From contig UZAE01000010.1 of the NCBI GenBank assembly GCA_900617975.1, positions 1 to 64,000 of the forward strand: 64,000 nt of DNA, written 5' to 3'. A model generated the notes under the pieces. That model was given only the letters and a program-made list of their open reading frames with translations, made no database searches and was not told the DNA's origin. The DNA comes from Rodentolepis nana (Eukaryota; Platyhelminthes; Cestoda; Cyclophyllidea; Hymenolepididae). How positions within the stretch are numbered: position 1 is the first letter of the stretch; the number at the start of each line of letters is the position of its first letter. Positions 24,101-32,178 of this stretch are shown here, in pieces. Made by a program: the position numbers and the translations under genes.

Positions 24101-25250
24101 CATATGAAGAAGAGAATTCCAAATCGTCTTGTTTCTGGCCATGGGCATTTCCGTTTAAATTGAGATCAGGTATAGATCGACGGACCTCACTCTGGAAGTC
24201 AAGTGGGTCGATGAAAGAAATTTTATGATTTGGCTGTGATCTCGTTTCTAGGTCTGGATTCGGTGTATGATCCTGCGAGGAATAGTTAAAATGGAAGTTC
24301 GGAACTGTAATCCGTCCTGATCTAGTATGCGAGTTTTCACTTTCGTATTGGTATTTTCTGAGGACCTCGGAATGACCATCAGATTGATTTTTACACATTG
24401 GTATTACAGTTGGAAGTGGATATTTCGTAATTATGCGAGAGTTTTCAAATCGGTTTTCCCTTTCATAGGGAAGTACTTTTGAGCCATTGCTTAAAGTGGA
24501 ATGGGAACTTTCTTGAAGAGGTCCCCGGTTTTCATCGAAGTCACCTAACCAACCACTCTTTGAAATGAGTGTGCTAATTGGAACATCCTCATCGGATAAC
24601 TTCCTCCGCCTTTGGAAATGTTCAGCAGTTTTAGCTGTTCGGTGGATTGTAACGATATGGCTTGGTACTAATTCCTCCAGAATTTCCTCGGAATCATCAG
24701 AATCGGTTGAACTGTCCACCAAATCATTTAGGATGTCTGTTTCTCGAGTTGGCAGCATTGCAACAATATTTTCAATATTTTTACTTACATAATGATCATG
24801 TAGCTCTTCATGCGGACATTTGCATTGGGCAAGGCTATGCCACTGTGTCTCATCGAGAAGATACGGACAAGAACAGCCAGTATGAATTCCATCTACCATG
24901 AAGTAAGGATTCCTAATAGTCAGATGAAAATTAGAAGGAGGAGGTTGAGAAGGAGGTGGAGGTGGAGGTAGAGGATTCCGATAGACATGGCGCTGAGGTC
25001 TCTGCTCCATGATATGAGCAACCTCGAGATCACTAGTGGTCCTCATTTGCTGTAATCCCATTATAAAAGGTTGCTCATTTATAATCCTTTCCTCCACCTC
25101 CTCCAAGCAGCGGCCAGAACGCCGTTGGCTTGGCGCCTGGCCGCCTAACTCTCTGGAATAACAGCACGCACAACAACCAAACAAACGGTAAGCAATTTCG
25201 TACAACTTCCTTTGTCGACTTAAAGTCACCGATGTGGGGTGACTGCCCAC
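231..25250 (-). CDS. unc-13: UNC-13/Munc13 synaptic vesicle priming protein, 12 exons, 3' end outside the window
   Basis: UNC-13 proteins act at presynaptic active zones, where the MUN domain opens syntaxin and promotes SNARE assembly; C1 binds diacylglycerol and C2B binds calcium and phosphoinositides. Reading the minus strand, exons 23193-25250, 23058-23092, 22898-22982, 21792-21872, 19326-19545, 8849-9085, 2151-2292, 1286-1327, 986-1113, 782-897, 411-488 and 231-328 join at GT..AG sites with matching phases and no internal stop. Counting from the ATG at 25061, about 1,043 codons are visible: a disordered N-terminal region (1 to about 600), a calmodulin-type segment (about 610-625), C1 (712-761), C2B (about 837-965) and the start of MUN (from about 986). 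No N-terminal C2A was recognised. The remaining MUN and C2C exons should lie left of position 1. Family assignment is very secure; the exact 5' end is not. Confidence 0.95.
411..488 (-). CDS. unc-13: unc-13 78-nt phase 0-0 exon between C2B and MUN
   Basis: A pyrimidine-rich acceptor (TTTCTATTGTAG) precedes 26 codons, and a GTGAGT donor follows. The peptide begins [12 protein letters not shown], which resembles the LFHYLCEENNG segment that follows CLHE in nematode UNC-13. Its second half is lysine, threonine and proline rich and does not resemble other family members. Both ends are phase 0, so skipping it would keep the frame and join CLHE directly to EELW. The exon call rests on splice signals plus this partial match. 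Confidence 0.82.
782..897 (-). CDS. unc-13: unc-13 exon, C-terminal part of C2B
   Basis: A 116-nt exon with acceptor ..TCCTAG and donor GTGAGT. It encodes [20 protein letters not shown] followed by [18 protein letters not shown], nearly identical to the end of C2B in nematode and vertebrate UNC-13. The first two bases complete a Glu codon begun in the preceding exon. These are the last beta-strands of C2B and the short link to MUN. Confidence 0.95.
986..1113 (-). CDS. unc-13: unc-13 exon, C2B loop 3 region
   Basis: A 128-nt exon reading [14 protein letters not shown], then [20 protein letters not shown] and EMDLWYNL. With the preceding exon it completes the WDEDND calcium-binding loop of C2B, whose aspartates coordinate calcium in Munc13 C2B. 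The split Trp codon (TG|G) crosses the junction with the 42-nt exon. Acceptor CTTTTAG and donor GTAAAT are both standard. Confidence 0.95.
1286..1327 (-). CDS. unc-13: unc-13 42-nt microexon in C2B
   Basis: Acceptor ATATTGTAG and donor GTACGT bound a 42-nt exon that encodes [13 protein letters not shown] plus the split Trp. This is the conserved C2B core strand (ECHNSSDRIKVRVWDED in vertebrates). It is too short for automated gene finders to call reliably, but protein homology and phase on both sides make it certain. Confidence 0.94.
1328..2150 (-). other. unc-13 intron inside C2B
   Basis: AT-rich intron with a G10 run at 1438-1447. No further exon is needed, because the phases and C2B homology join directly across it. 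Confidence 0.85.
2151..2292 (-). CDS. unc-13: unc-13 exon, N-terminal half of C2B
   Basis: A 142-nt exon encoding [20 protein letters not shown] followed by [20 protein letters not shown] and DEKFY. The KDKSG.SDPYV loop carries two of the calcium-ligand aspartates of C2B, and the basic KVRRRTKT strand is the usual phosphoinositide-contacting face. Acceptor TTTTGTAG, donor GTGCGT. The 6.5-kb intron upstream holds a retroposon and a long poly-C tract. Confidence 0.95.
3097..3163. repeat. Poly-C tract of 30 followed by (ACC)n
   Basis: An uninterrupted run of 30 C at 3103-3132 leads directly into about seven ACC units, within the 6.5-kb unc-13 intron. It is probably a polymorphic microsatellite, and the assembled length may be unreliable. 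Confidence 0.9.
7240..7572 (+). mobile_element. Full-length short retroposon with 14-bp target-site duplication
   Basis: Begins GGGGTGTGCGATAGACTTACC and ends TGCCATTTGAAATAAATAAATA, the family's AAATA-type tail. It is flanked by a perfect 14-bp direct repeat ATATCTTCAAATCC at 7226-7239 and 7573-7586, showing insertion by target-primed reverse transcription. It lies in the unc-13 intron between the linker and C2B exons, antisense to the gene. No tRNA-like A and B boxes were seen, so it is not a classic tRNA SINE. Confidence 0.9.
8849..9085 (-). CDS. unc-13: unc-13 exon, C1-C2B linker
   Basis: A 237-nt exon whose start, [12 protein letters not shown], matches the AAEKSSKHGAED that follows C1 in Munc13-1. 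The helical linker after it ([20 protein letters not shown] through [22 protein letters not shown]) aligns with the vertebrate linker but has diverged strongly. For example, the NKPEIFELI part is replaced by [13 protein letters not shown] and is followed by an acidic and alanine-rich insert. [10 protein letters not shown] is the conserved first strand of C2B. Acceptor TCATTAG, donor GTGGGT; both junctions split codons after one base. Confidence 0.94.
15711..15738 (-). repeat. 3'-end fragment of the short retroposon
   Basis: TTATTTATTTATTTCAAATGGCA is the reverse complement of the family tail (TGCCATTTGAAATAAATAAATA). Only about 28 bases are recognisable, so this is probably a severely 5'-truncated insertion in unc-13 sense orientation, or possibly a chance match plus a (TTTA)n repeat. 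Confidence 0.5.
16072..16405 (+). mobile_element. Full-length short retroposon copy
   Basis: Head GGGGTGTACGATAGACTTGCC, pyrimidine-rich middle containing a run of 12 C at 16282-16293, and tail ending in TATAAATAAATAAATA. Imperfect flanking repeats TTTTGCCAAG (about 16062) and TTTTGCCGAG (about 16406) are the likely target-site duplication, so the insertion is older than the 7.2-kb copy. It lies in the unc-13 intron downstream of C1, antisense to the gene. Confidence 0.88.
19326..19545 (-). CDS. unc-13: unc-13 exon, C1 diacylglycerol-binding domain
   Basis: A 220-nt exon preceded by ..TTTGTTTAG and followed by GTAAGT. It starts [17 protein letters not shown] (KKTLQALIYPIS in Munc13-1) and contains a complete C1 zinc finger with spacing H-x12-C-x2-C-x13-C-x2-C-x4-H-x2-C-x7-C. 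The glycine of the ARQG motif that shapes the phorbol ester groove is present, as is the GLLWG loop whose Trp lowers basal affinity in Munc13. It should be a functional DAG-responsive C1. It is isolated by a 10.2-kb intron on one side and a 2.2-kb intron on the other. Confidence 0.97.
19546..22897 (-). other. unc-13 introns flanking the 81-nt exon
   Basis: Two AT-rich introns (19546-21791 and 21873-22897) with no repeats or additional coding segments that I can support. Confidence 0.8.
21792..21872 (-). CDS. unc-13: unc-13 81-nt exon upstream of C1
   Basis: Twenty-seven codons in phase 0-0 between a CTACAAAG acceptor and a GTAAGT donor. The peptide starts [15 protein letters not shown] and ends LSGADL, and aligns with the [20 protein letters not shown]..EEL stretch that precedes KKTLQALIYP in Munc13-1. 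The homology fixes the exon despite its small size. It is frame-neutral, so it could be a cassette exon. Confidence 0.88.
22898..22982 (-). CDS. unc-13: unc-13 85-nt exon, pre-C1 linker
   Basis: Acceptor CATTGCAG, donor GTGAGC. It reads [20 protein letters not shown] followed by TLPLVSDL, matching IDSMPDIRKRKPIPLVSDL of Munc13-1, a conserved motif between the calmodulin site and C1. One base completes the codon begun in the 35-nt exon. Confidence 0.9.
23058..23092 (-). CDS. unc-13: unc-13 35-nt microexon
   Basis: This very short exon reads [11 protein letters not shown] plus two bases of an Arg codon, between acceptor TTTATAG and donor GTGAGT. It is the only choice found that joins the long exon (phase 0) to the 85-nt exon (needs two bases) without a stop. 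A nearby AG (ATTCAG) gives the wrong phase. It lies where Munc13-1 continues the helix after its calmodulin site. Confidence 0.8.
23193..25250 (-). CDS. unc-13: unc-13 long disordered N-terminal exon with calmodulin-binding-like end
   Basis: A continuous open frame of 686 codons from 25250 to the CAG|GTAAAA donor at 23193. It is serine, aspartate and glutamate rich and probably disordered, with a [11 protein letters not shown] tract, a cysteine cluster ([15 protein letters not shown]) and an acidic run ([16 protein letters not shown]). Its last residues, [15 protein letters not shown], align with RAKWLRAFNKV, the calmodulin-binding helix of Munc13-1 with its anchor Trp. The frame is closed upstream by an in-frame TGA near 25298. 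The first in-frame ATG is at 25061, with A at -3 and G at +4. Alternatively the exon is internal, with an acceptor such as ATTACAG|CAAATG just downstream of that ATG, which gives the phase 0 needed to join 31080-31381. Start uncertain; coding status strong. Confidence 0.85.
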
Positions 25251-25329
25251 TGACAGGGCTGCGTAATTCCACCTTTTATTTGCTATGATTTTTTTTCAAT
25301 CAAAGAGGGACAGTTGGTAATAAATTTTA

Positions 25330-25850
25330 CTCCTCAGACGAGTGTGAGCTGCGCCAATACTGCCTCTCCACTTAAATGCAGATACGTACCTCACCTCACG
25401 TCGCCCCGTTCTTGCTTTGCTCTAGCCTGCGCGCTTTCGACCCCATTTATACGTGGTGCTCACGCGTGCCTATCGATTTTTTCCCATACATGCAGCCAAT
25501 GAGAGCGCGTAGGCTCACGTTCGCATGAGACTGCAAGATTGCGCATACGGTGGTGCGCACGTAATTGCGGAGGTGTTAACGCAAGGGCTTATCCACTTGG
25601 GCGCAAATAAGAGGCTGATACTTCACGAGCCGCCCAGTAGTTAAACGAATTGAGCCCTCGACCTTACCCCGCGCCTCCCAATTGTCTCGTCTTGACTATA
25701 GCCCATGCGGATCTTTATAACGCGCTGTTGGGCGGTGATCTCTTTCCGCCCTGTCAACTCAACCACTTTGCAATTTTCTTGAGATAACCGTACGACCATT
25801 GGCACAGCTGAAGTGTTATCGTCAACACTGTCGGGGTGTCTTAACAGGAA
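25330..25850 (-). promoter_or_regulatory. CpG/GC-rich candidate promoter for a short unc-13 isoform
   Basis: About 500 bases that are much richer in GC and CpG than the AT-rich flanks, starting just upstream of the long unc-13 exon. They contain a GGGCGG box at 25730-25735 and CCGCCC (GC box on the minus strand) at 25630-25635 and 25746-25751, plus a CCAAT at about 25495 on the plus strand. Munc13 genes often use internal promoters to make isoforms with different N-termini, so an internal start here is plausible. No TATA box or initiator can be assigned from sequence alone, and activity toward the plus strand cannot be excluded. Confidence 0.55.
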
Positions 25851-28800
25851 GAGTATTCACTTTTCAAAAGCAAAGTCGAGGAAGAGTTGGTAGTGGGGAT
25901 TAAAAGAGTCGTAAAATCCTAAATGCACTAATCCTTGGCTCAAGCCAAAAAATTACTAAAATTTGTCGCATTTTGTTTTTTTTTGCGGGGTGAGTTAAAT
26001 TTTGTCTGCTTTTGCTTGAACAAATTTTCGTTTTGCGTAACAGGGAATCGGGAACATGATGCTCTCTTTGTGTTCAATGCTCAAATTTAACCATCTTCAA
26101 AACGTTACTTCACTTTCCAGTATGCAAAGGCCAACTTGTTATATATAATGAGGGGGTGCGCGATAGACTTACCTCCACGTGGTGCACCCTGGACAACGTA
26201 CGATAGACTTACCTCCACGTGGTGCACCCTGGGCAACGTACTTTCTTACGGCAAAAATTCTATCACTCGGCATTCGTTTTTTAAAGTCTATCACTCGGCA
26301 TTTGATCTGACTTCGATTTATTATGATTAGCTTGAAAAAAGGGCTATAAGGGAAATCGGCCCCGTCAGGGCGAATCACAACGTCTTCAGATCCTCCAGTG
26401 GAATGCTGGAGGGATGTTACCGGACAAAAAGATCCAAGTACAGAAAATCCTACAAACCTATGATGTAGACATTTTCACAATTATGGAAGCAAACATTTCG
26501 GATGACTCCACTTGATTCGGTGTCCAGCCCTAAAGACAACGACGGAAAGTCAGAGATACTGGGAAGCAAGAAGACGGCTGATGAACTGCTATTAACTAAC
26601 TGCTATAAATGTACCCCCCACCCTTGGGGGAAGCTGAAGTCAAAGTTTAAGGGCTAATGATAAGTATCACAAAGCCTGTCATTTGAAAAAAATAATATAA
26701 TGAAGGACGGATTTGTGAATAGACCCCCATAGGTAAGAGCTCCTTTGTCACTTGAAATCGAATTATTTTTTTATCAAAACTGCGAGACGTGAAACGATCT
26801 TATTTTTCAACAATAACAAGGTTTCTATTCGAAATAAATTTCCCATTAATTATAATGGCTTCTCTCTTTTAAAATCGTATCAAAAGAAAATATCTTCTTT
26901 ATCATAAAAGTGAGAAGCTTTGACAGTTGTAGAAACAGTTAATGCCGAAGATAAATTGTCGATCAATTGATTGAGGTGGTTAAATTAATTTGCCCACGAT
27001 TTGTAATCACGTCGCTGGAAAGTTAGCATTGATTGTCAAACTGGTGGTAACGCCTCACTAATGTGCACGAATAGTTTGCACTTATAAGAAGTAATTTTGA
27101 AAGAACATATCGGGGAAAAACTTTGCTATAGGGGTTTTAAAAATATTTTAAGTCATGTGAATATTTTGATTCTCGTAAAGGAGTTTTCAGGTGCAATGAC
27201 GAGCCATTTTAATTTAAATGAATAGTAAACTTGGTTCGCATGTTCTAAACGAGTTTTGAGAGGTTTATGAAACAGTATAAGAACGCCTCTCTAGATACTT
27301 TTAACATGATAGTGGATGGTGTCTAGCTCTCGTGAGTTAAATTTCCATCAAAGTAAATTCTATAAAAAACCGCAAATGTTAATTTTTTGACCCAAAAGAG
27401 GAGTAGAAACTGAGTTCTTCCAAGGAATGACCTGGAAATAACCAGGTCACACTTTGTGGGGACTTTCCTACTGCCCTATGAAGAAGACTTATGGGAAATT
27501 CGAATTTCATATAATGATTACCAATTTAAATCTCTGAATTTGAAATTTGCCGTTATTCCCTAATCGAAGTGAACTATTCTGTAAATATAAGTTTTCATTT
27601 CTATGCTAATTTCACGAAACATTAACACAATTATCTCAATCCTATTTTAAATAAAAATGTTGTCCTCTTCAGAGTAATTAGTTTTTGAAATATTGTGAAT
27701 TTTCTCAATTTGTATAACTATTAATATTAATAAAAGGTGAATTCAATTACTAATAAAACAAACAAGTCTTTACCATATTCTTGTTCAAATTCGGCCTTAT
27801 TTAAACATGGAGCTTTAAATATGCTACAAAAACAATTTGAGTTTGATTCAACTTAGATCTATTTTCATACAATTCTGTATCTACTTTTAATTTTCAAACA
27901 AAATATATGAACTTTGTCTTTAATTGTTCACCCCATCTAAGGTATGAAAACGTTAAGACCAAAATATGCTCTAATTTATGTTAAATTGCAGGTTACATTG
28001 TGTATTCCTAACGCATTTGTGTTTCGTCGTAACTCGAACCAACCTAATTGGACTGAAATGACCAGCGATGGCAATTTTCCCTATCTTGTAGTTCTTTCTT
28101 GGCGTTATCTAGACTGGCCTATGCGTTCTGCATCCTTAACAGATGAGACAGCTGAATTATCTCCATTTTCTTACAGATTTCGTGTAGTGCATACTGCAAA
28201 GATAAAACTGCCTACTTGCTAGGGCGAGATCACCACGGAGACTTTGTGCTCCCAATTCTTGCTAGTATTAATGAATAATCCGCAGCCTTCTTGAGACAAA
28301 TCTTAATCCAACTATCTAATTAATAAGAAATTTTCATTTCTCTCTCCCACTAACAGCAAATCTAAGAGATTGATTATCATCATCAAACTACCAAAAAAAG
28401 AAATCTTAAGTAGTTCCAATCAGTATCAAAAGCTTGTGAATTTAAATTGTTATTAAAATTTTCATTTTATCGGGTTAGAATGACTCTAGCAGGTGGTCTT
28501 GAAGTCGCCTATCATTCAAGGCAGTAGGCTTAACAGTTGTTCAAAGCTAAAAGTGACATTAGTAAATTAATAAAATGTCTGGCAGTAACTTCAAAACTGG
28601 CTTCTGCCCACCCTCTTCTTTGCTTCAGGGTGCGACCCTACAGCAGTTTAGCAATAACATCTTTTTAGATACTGGTATTATGTAAAAATCACTTTTTTTC
28701 AGAACGTTAATTAAAAATTGATTTGTTTGAAATGGCCAATGAAAGCGAACTGACCATCGGTTACCCCGGAGAAGTTTACGTTACTTGCTATACCGTGTTT

Positions 28801-31079
28801 GGAGAACTTACTCCTTTCAGATCAGTAACCGATAGGTACTTTGGGATCGTTTCTTTTGGCAGACAAATTGTAAATGAAAATACGTTTTTCCATTTGTTAT
28901 TAAAGCTTCATCTAGATATCGACGCTTTAAGAATAATTCAAGTATACAAATAACCAACTGATTCAGACGCGCTTCTCGTGTATTTTTTTAATTTAATTTT
29001 TGACAATTTAATTGAACTGAAAAGTTTTCACTCAAAGCTAAATTTAGCTCTTTTAAAAATTGATACCCTGCCGCGTTAAACCTTCACTTACATTACTGAA
29101 CACGAGAGAAGGACCGAACTAAATTTTTTTCAAGCAAAAAAAATGAAATTATGAAGTTTTGATTAAATAACGATATTATCAAGTTATTTCAAATTCTAAA
29201 GAGTAAAACTAATTCCTGGAGAAACGAAAAGTGCATGCATTCAAGTCAATTTGAAGAGGTATTTTAATCGAGGCATCAAAAGCCATTGATTGAATCAATA
29301 TAATTTCCATTAAAATGAAAATGATTTTGTAAATCCGCTTATTATTCGAAACTGAAATCTAGTTTACTTTTAATGTCCGAAGTATTAGCAGACTACTAGC
29401 ATTCGGTAGGGATTACGGAAGGAGAAGACGCCATCTTGTAGCATATTAATTCCCTAAGCACAAGCTCATTCACATTTTAAAATGAAATAACATCATAGGC
29501 AATAATTTATTTCTACTTTCTTATAGCGGTTTTGTTTTCATTCAACAACAAAATAATTTGCAACGTTCAGAGAATTTCAGGATATTTGGGCAATTACGTC
29601 ATATGGCTGGGCCTTATTGTATAGATTATTCGGAGAAGAGTTTACTATAAAATAATGATTTACAGACATTCACTAAATTTCCAAAATTATAGTAGAATAA
29701 AAAATTTTGATTTCAAAATTTGCCTTTGTTTACCTGTTGCTTACAGCTTCCAACGTATCCTTTTCGATTACTTAGGGAAGACAGGCATTTATGGCAAGTC
29801 CTAGTGATTTGAGAGTCACTCTAACCTCTCCCTCTCCTACTTGACAAGGTGAAAAAGAAGCGGAATGCAATCACATTCATTTATCACGGTCTTTTCAAAT
29901 AATACTCATTCAAAGCCCCCTGGCGCCCCTGTTATTTTGAGATAAACTTTCAACATTCGTTTAAACAGCAATTTTCCCACTTAAATCTTCATAGTAGCTT
30001 AAGGTGTCAACAACATGTCAACTACTTGTGAAATGTTAAAACAGTATTTTACATAAATATATGGGTTCCAGTGTGACCAAATTGCGGAGAAGGAACTGTC
30101 GGAAGTTTTCAAAGATGGAAAAAAACTACAAATTGACGATAAAGTAAAAAAAATTAAAGCTAAAATATCAGTTTGTGAATTCTTTAATTATTTTACATTC
30201 TAGGAAAGATTTATAAAAACGAGAATATATAAAGAAAAAATAGTTGTCTCAATATATTCGCAATAATTATGAGATTTGCCAATTGTGCAACTAATTTGTC
30301 AAGAGGAAACAGTTCATAAGATTTCGATAAAAGAAATTCTAATGTTACAAAGGACTTCTTGGTTATACCTCTACTATCTTAGTAATCGATAATCAAGGGC
30401 CAAAACCTATCATTGTAATCCTTCCCTACAGCAGTTCCGGTAGATTAAGTTCAGTTTGCCGACGCTTGTACTTATAAACACTTTTCCAAGGCACATACTG
30501 AAATCTGGCACAATCTTTCATAATTTCTGGCTAGTATAATGCTAGCAGTCATTGAAGTACAACGCTAGCTCTCATCATTTTGAAGGTTCTCAACGAAATT
30601 GAAGAGATATAGGGGATTAAATGGGAACTAGTTTTCAACTTTCCGCCACTCAGTTCTGAAGCATTAAGTGCAGTGGGACTATTTTTAGGACACTTAAAGC
30701 AACCCCAAATTGAGCACTACACTTTCATGTTGATAGGGCTAATAATGGTCTGACACAGAAATAGATATCACTTAAGACTATAATTCCCAACTGGGATTAG
30801 ATAAGAATGGAAATTGAGCCAACTAATGAAGATGCACAAATTATGCAAAAGGGGTGGAGGATTAACGACCTTTGCAGAAAAATAAGCTCATAACCAATTT
30901 AGAAAATAAGCTTAAAGAAGTAATTTAGTGCATTGAATCCCTTGATGAGTCCAAAAGGTCATGTTGCATACAACTGTCTCAAAAATAAATAATTACTTCC
31001 ATTCTCTCTATATTTTGCCAATGCAACTCTCAATGAAAGCAAATACCAAGGAGAATGGTAAGGAATTCGAAGAGCTTAC
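25851..31079. other. Non-coding region between candidate promoter and upstream exon
   Basis: Contains the deleted LINE at 26152-26694 and two coding-like plus-strand patches (about 27,980-28,220 and 28,720-28,953) without recognised function. The remainder is AT-rich with nothing seen. If 31080-31381 is an unc-13 exon, this whole stretch is intron. Confidence 0.6.
26152..26694 (+). mobile_element. Internally deleted LINE copy with doubled head
   Basis: The head is present as a 40-bp tandem duplication (26161-26200 and 26201-26240, one mismatch). A LINE 5' region follows whose frame reads YKGNRPRQGESQ, LQILQWNAGG and later DIFTIMEAN, the characteristic start of a Jockey/CR1-group apurinic endonuclease. 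After about 26,540 the sequence jumps to the family 3' end (GAAGTCAAAGTTTAAGGGCTAATGA.. with an A-rich tail). ATATAATGA at 26143-26151 and 26695-26703 is the target-site duplication, so the deletion preceded or accompanied insertion. It is antisense to unc-13. Confidence 0.85.
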
Positions 31080-31381
31080 ACGAAAACTGTGCCGACCAAA
31101 GACGGAAGACGACGGAGAGGCGGAGTGAGGTGGATTTTTGCCAATAGGGGATGCATTCGAGGCTTCCGTATCAGTGGAGGCCATCCTCGCATACCAGGAA
31201 GGAAGACGTCGAAATACATAGCCTGCATCTTTTTCCGTGTTTTCTAAATGCTTGTTGGAGGGATCTAAACTACCACAACAATCCGCCGTTGATGATCGAG
31301 ACAAATTTAAAAATTGTTGATTGTAACGAACAAGATCCGCAGCCTTTTGAAAGCGTCTTAGTGCCACATGTGGCTTTTCAT
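31080..31381 (-). CDS. Candidate upstream exon, possibly unc-13 long isoform
   Basis: A 302-nt block bounded by acceptor AATATGCAG and donor GTAAGC, open through 100 codons after two leading bases. It reads DEKPHVALRRFQKAADLV, then RYNQQFLNLSRSSTADCC, later GYVFRRLPSWYARM, and ends in a serine-rich tail (SASPSSSVFGRHSFR). Base composition is clearly coding-like against the AT-rich flanks. It ends in phase 0, so it could splice to the phase-0 acceptor inside the long unc-13 exon. No domain was recognised. It is on the same strand about 6 kb upstream, so it is probably an exon of a longer unc-13 transcript, but a separate gene is possible. Confidence 0.6.
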
Positions 31382-32149
31382 CTGCATATTTGAATCGAAA
31401 ATACAACGATTGTTAAAAATCTCTATATATTCTAGTTACAATTCATGACTTATAGGTGACATTGGCTATACAAATTAAAAAAAAACGAGCGTAGCATCAC
31501 TGCGCAAACGCGTAAAATTGTCAAGACAGTGACTTTCAAACGAATACATACTGGCTATGAGAACATAGATCGACGAGAATGCAAATAACTAATATCTGGA
31601 ACTGACATATAAAAGCCCTTTTGTCTGAGGCTCAACTGAACGACACGTTACAACTTCTCAAGTTTCAAATGTCTTATTCACACAGTGGCGTCAATTGAAG
31701 CTTAAAGGGCCAATTTAGCCATTGGCAACCCTTTCATAAACATCACTAATCAACGCGGACTATACGAGTACAATATCAAAATATTTGAATAGTTTTTACA
31801 TTTTAGCTTTAAGTGATAATATTAAAGAATCCTCTATTGTCACTGTGCTTAATGGATTCATATTCTAATTTCACATGACTGACTTTAATTATTTGTCTTT
31901 TGCTTCCTCAGGTAGTTCCTATTCACAGCCTTCTCTACAAGTTTTCCAGTTTATCGATTCATATTATCGATTTTGCTTTTCAGATAAAATTGACTACTTC
32001 AAATAGGGAATGATATCATCTTAATGTATATGTAATCATGAAACAAATGACATTTAATAATGCTCATAATTCTTAACGATTTACCCCCATAAGGCAACGT
32101 TTTAAGAAAAAGAAAAACGGTGTTACGGGATGAATTCATGCTCTTCCAA

Positions 32150-32178
32150 CCCCCCCCCCCCCCCCCCCCTCCTCCCAT
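32150..32178. repeat. Poly-C tract of 20
   Basis: A run of 20 C at 32150-32169 followed by TCCTCCC. Shorter runs of the same kind (G or C, 10 to 12 long) occur at 1438, 4933, 6936, 12700, 13409 and 16282. Confidence 0.9.

Noticed and set aside
23124..24901. Several plus-strand open frames of 60-79 codons
   Set aside because: They are antisense shadows of the long unc-13 exon on the minus strand.
25075..25272. Alternative minus-strand frame across the start of the long exon
   Set aside because: It overlaps the main frame, begins with a non-ATG codon, and runs into glycine from the GC-rich tract with no continuation into known unc-13 exons.
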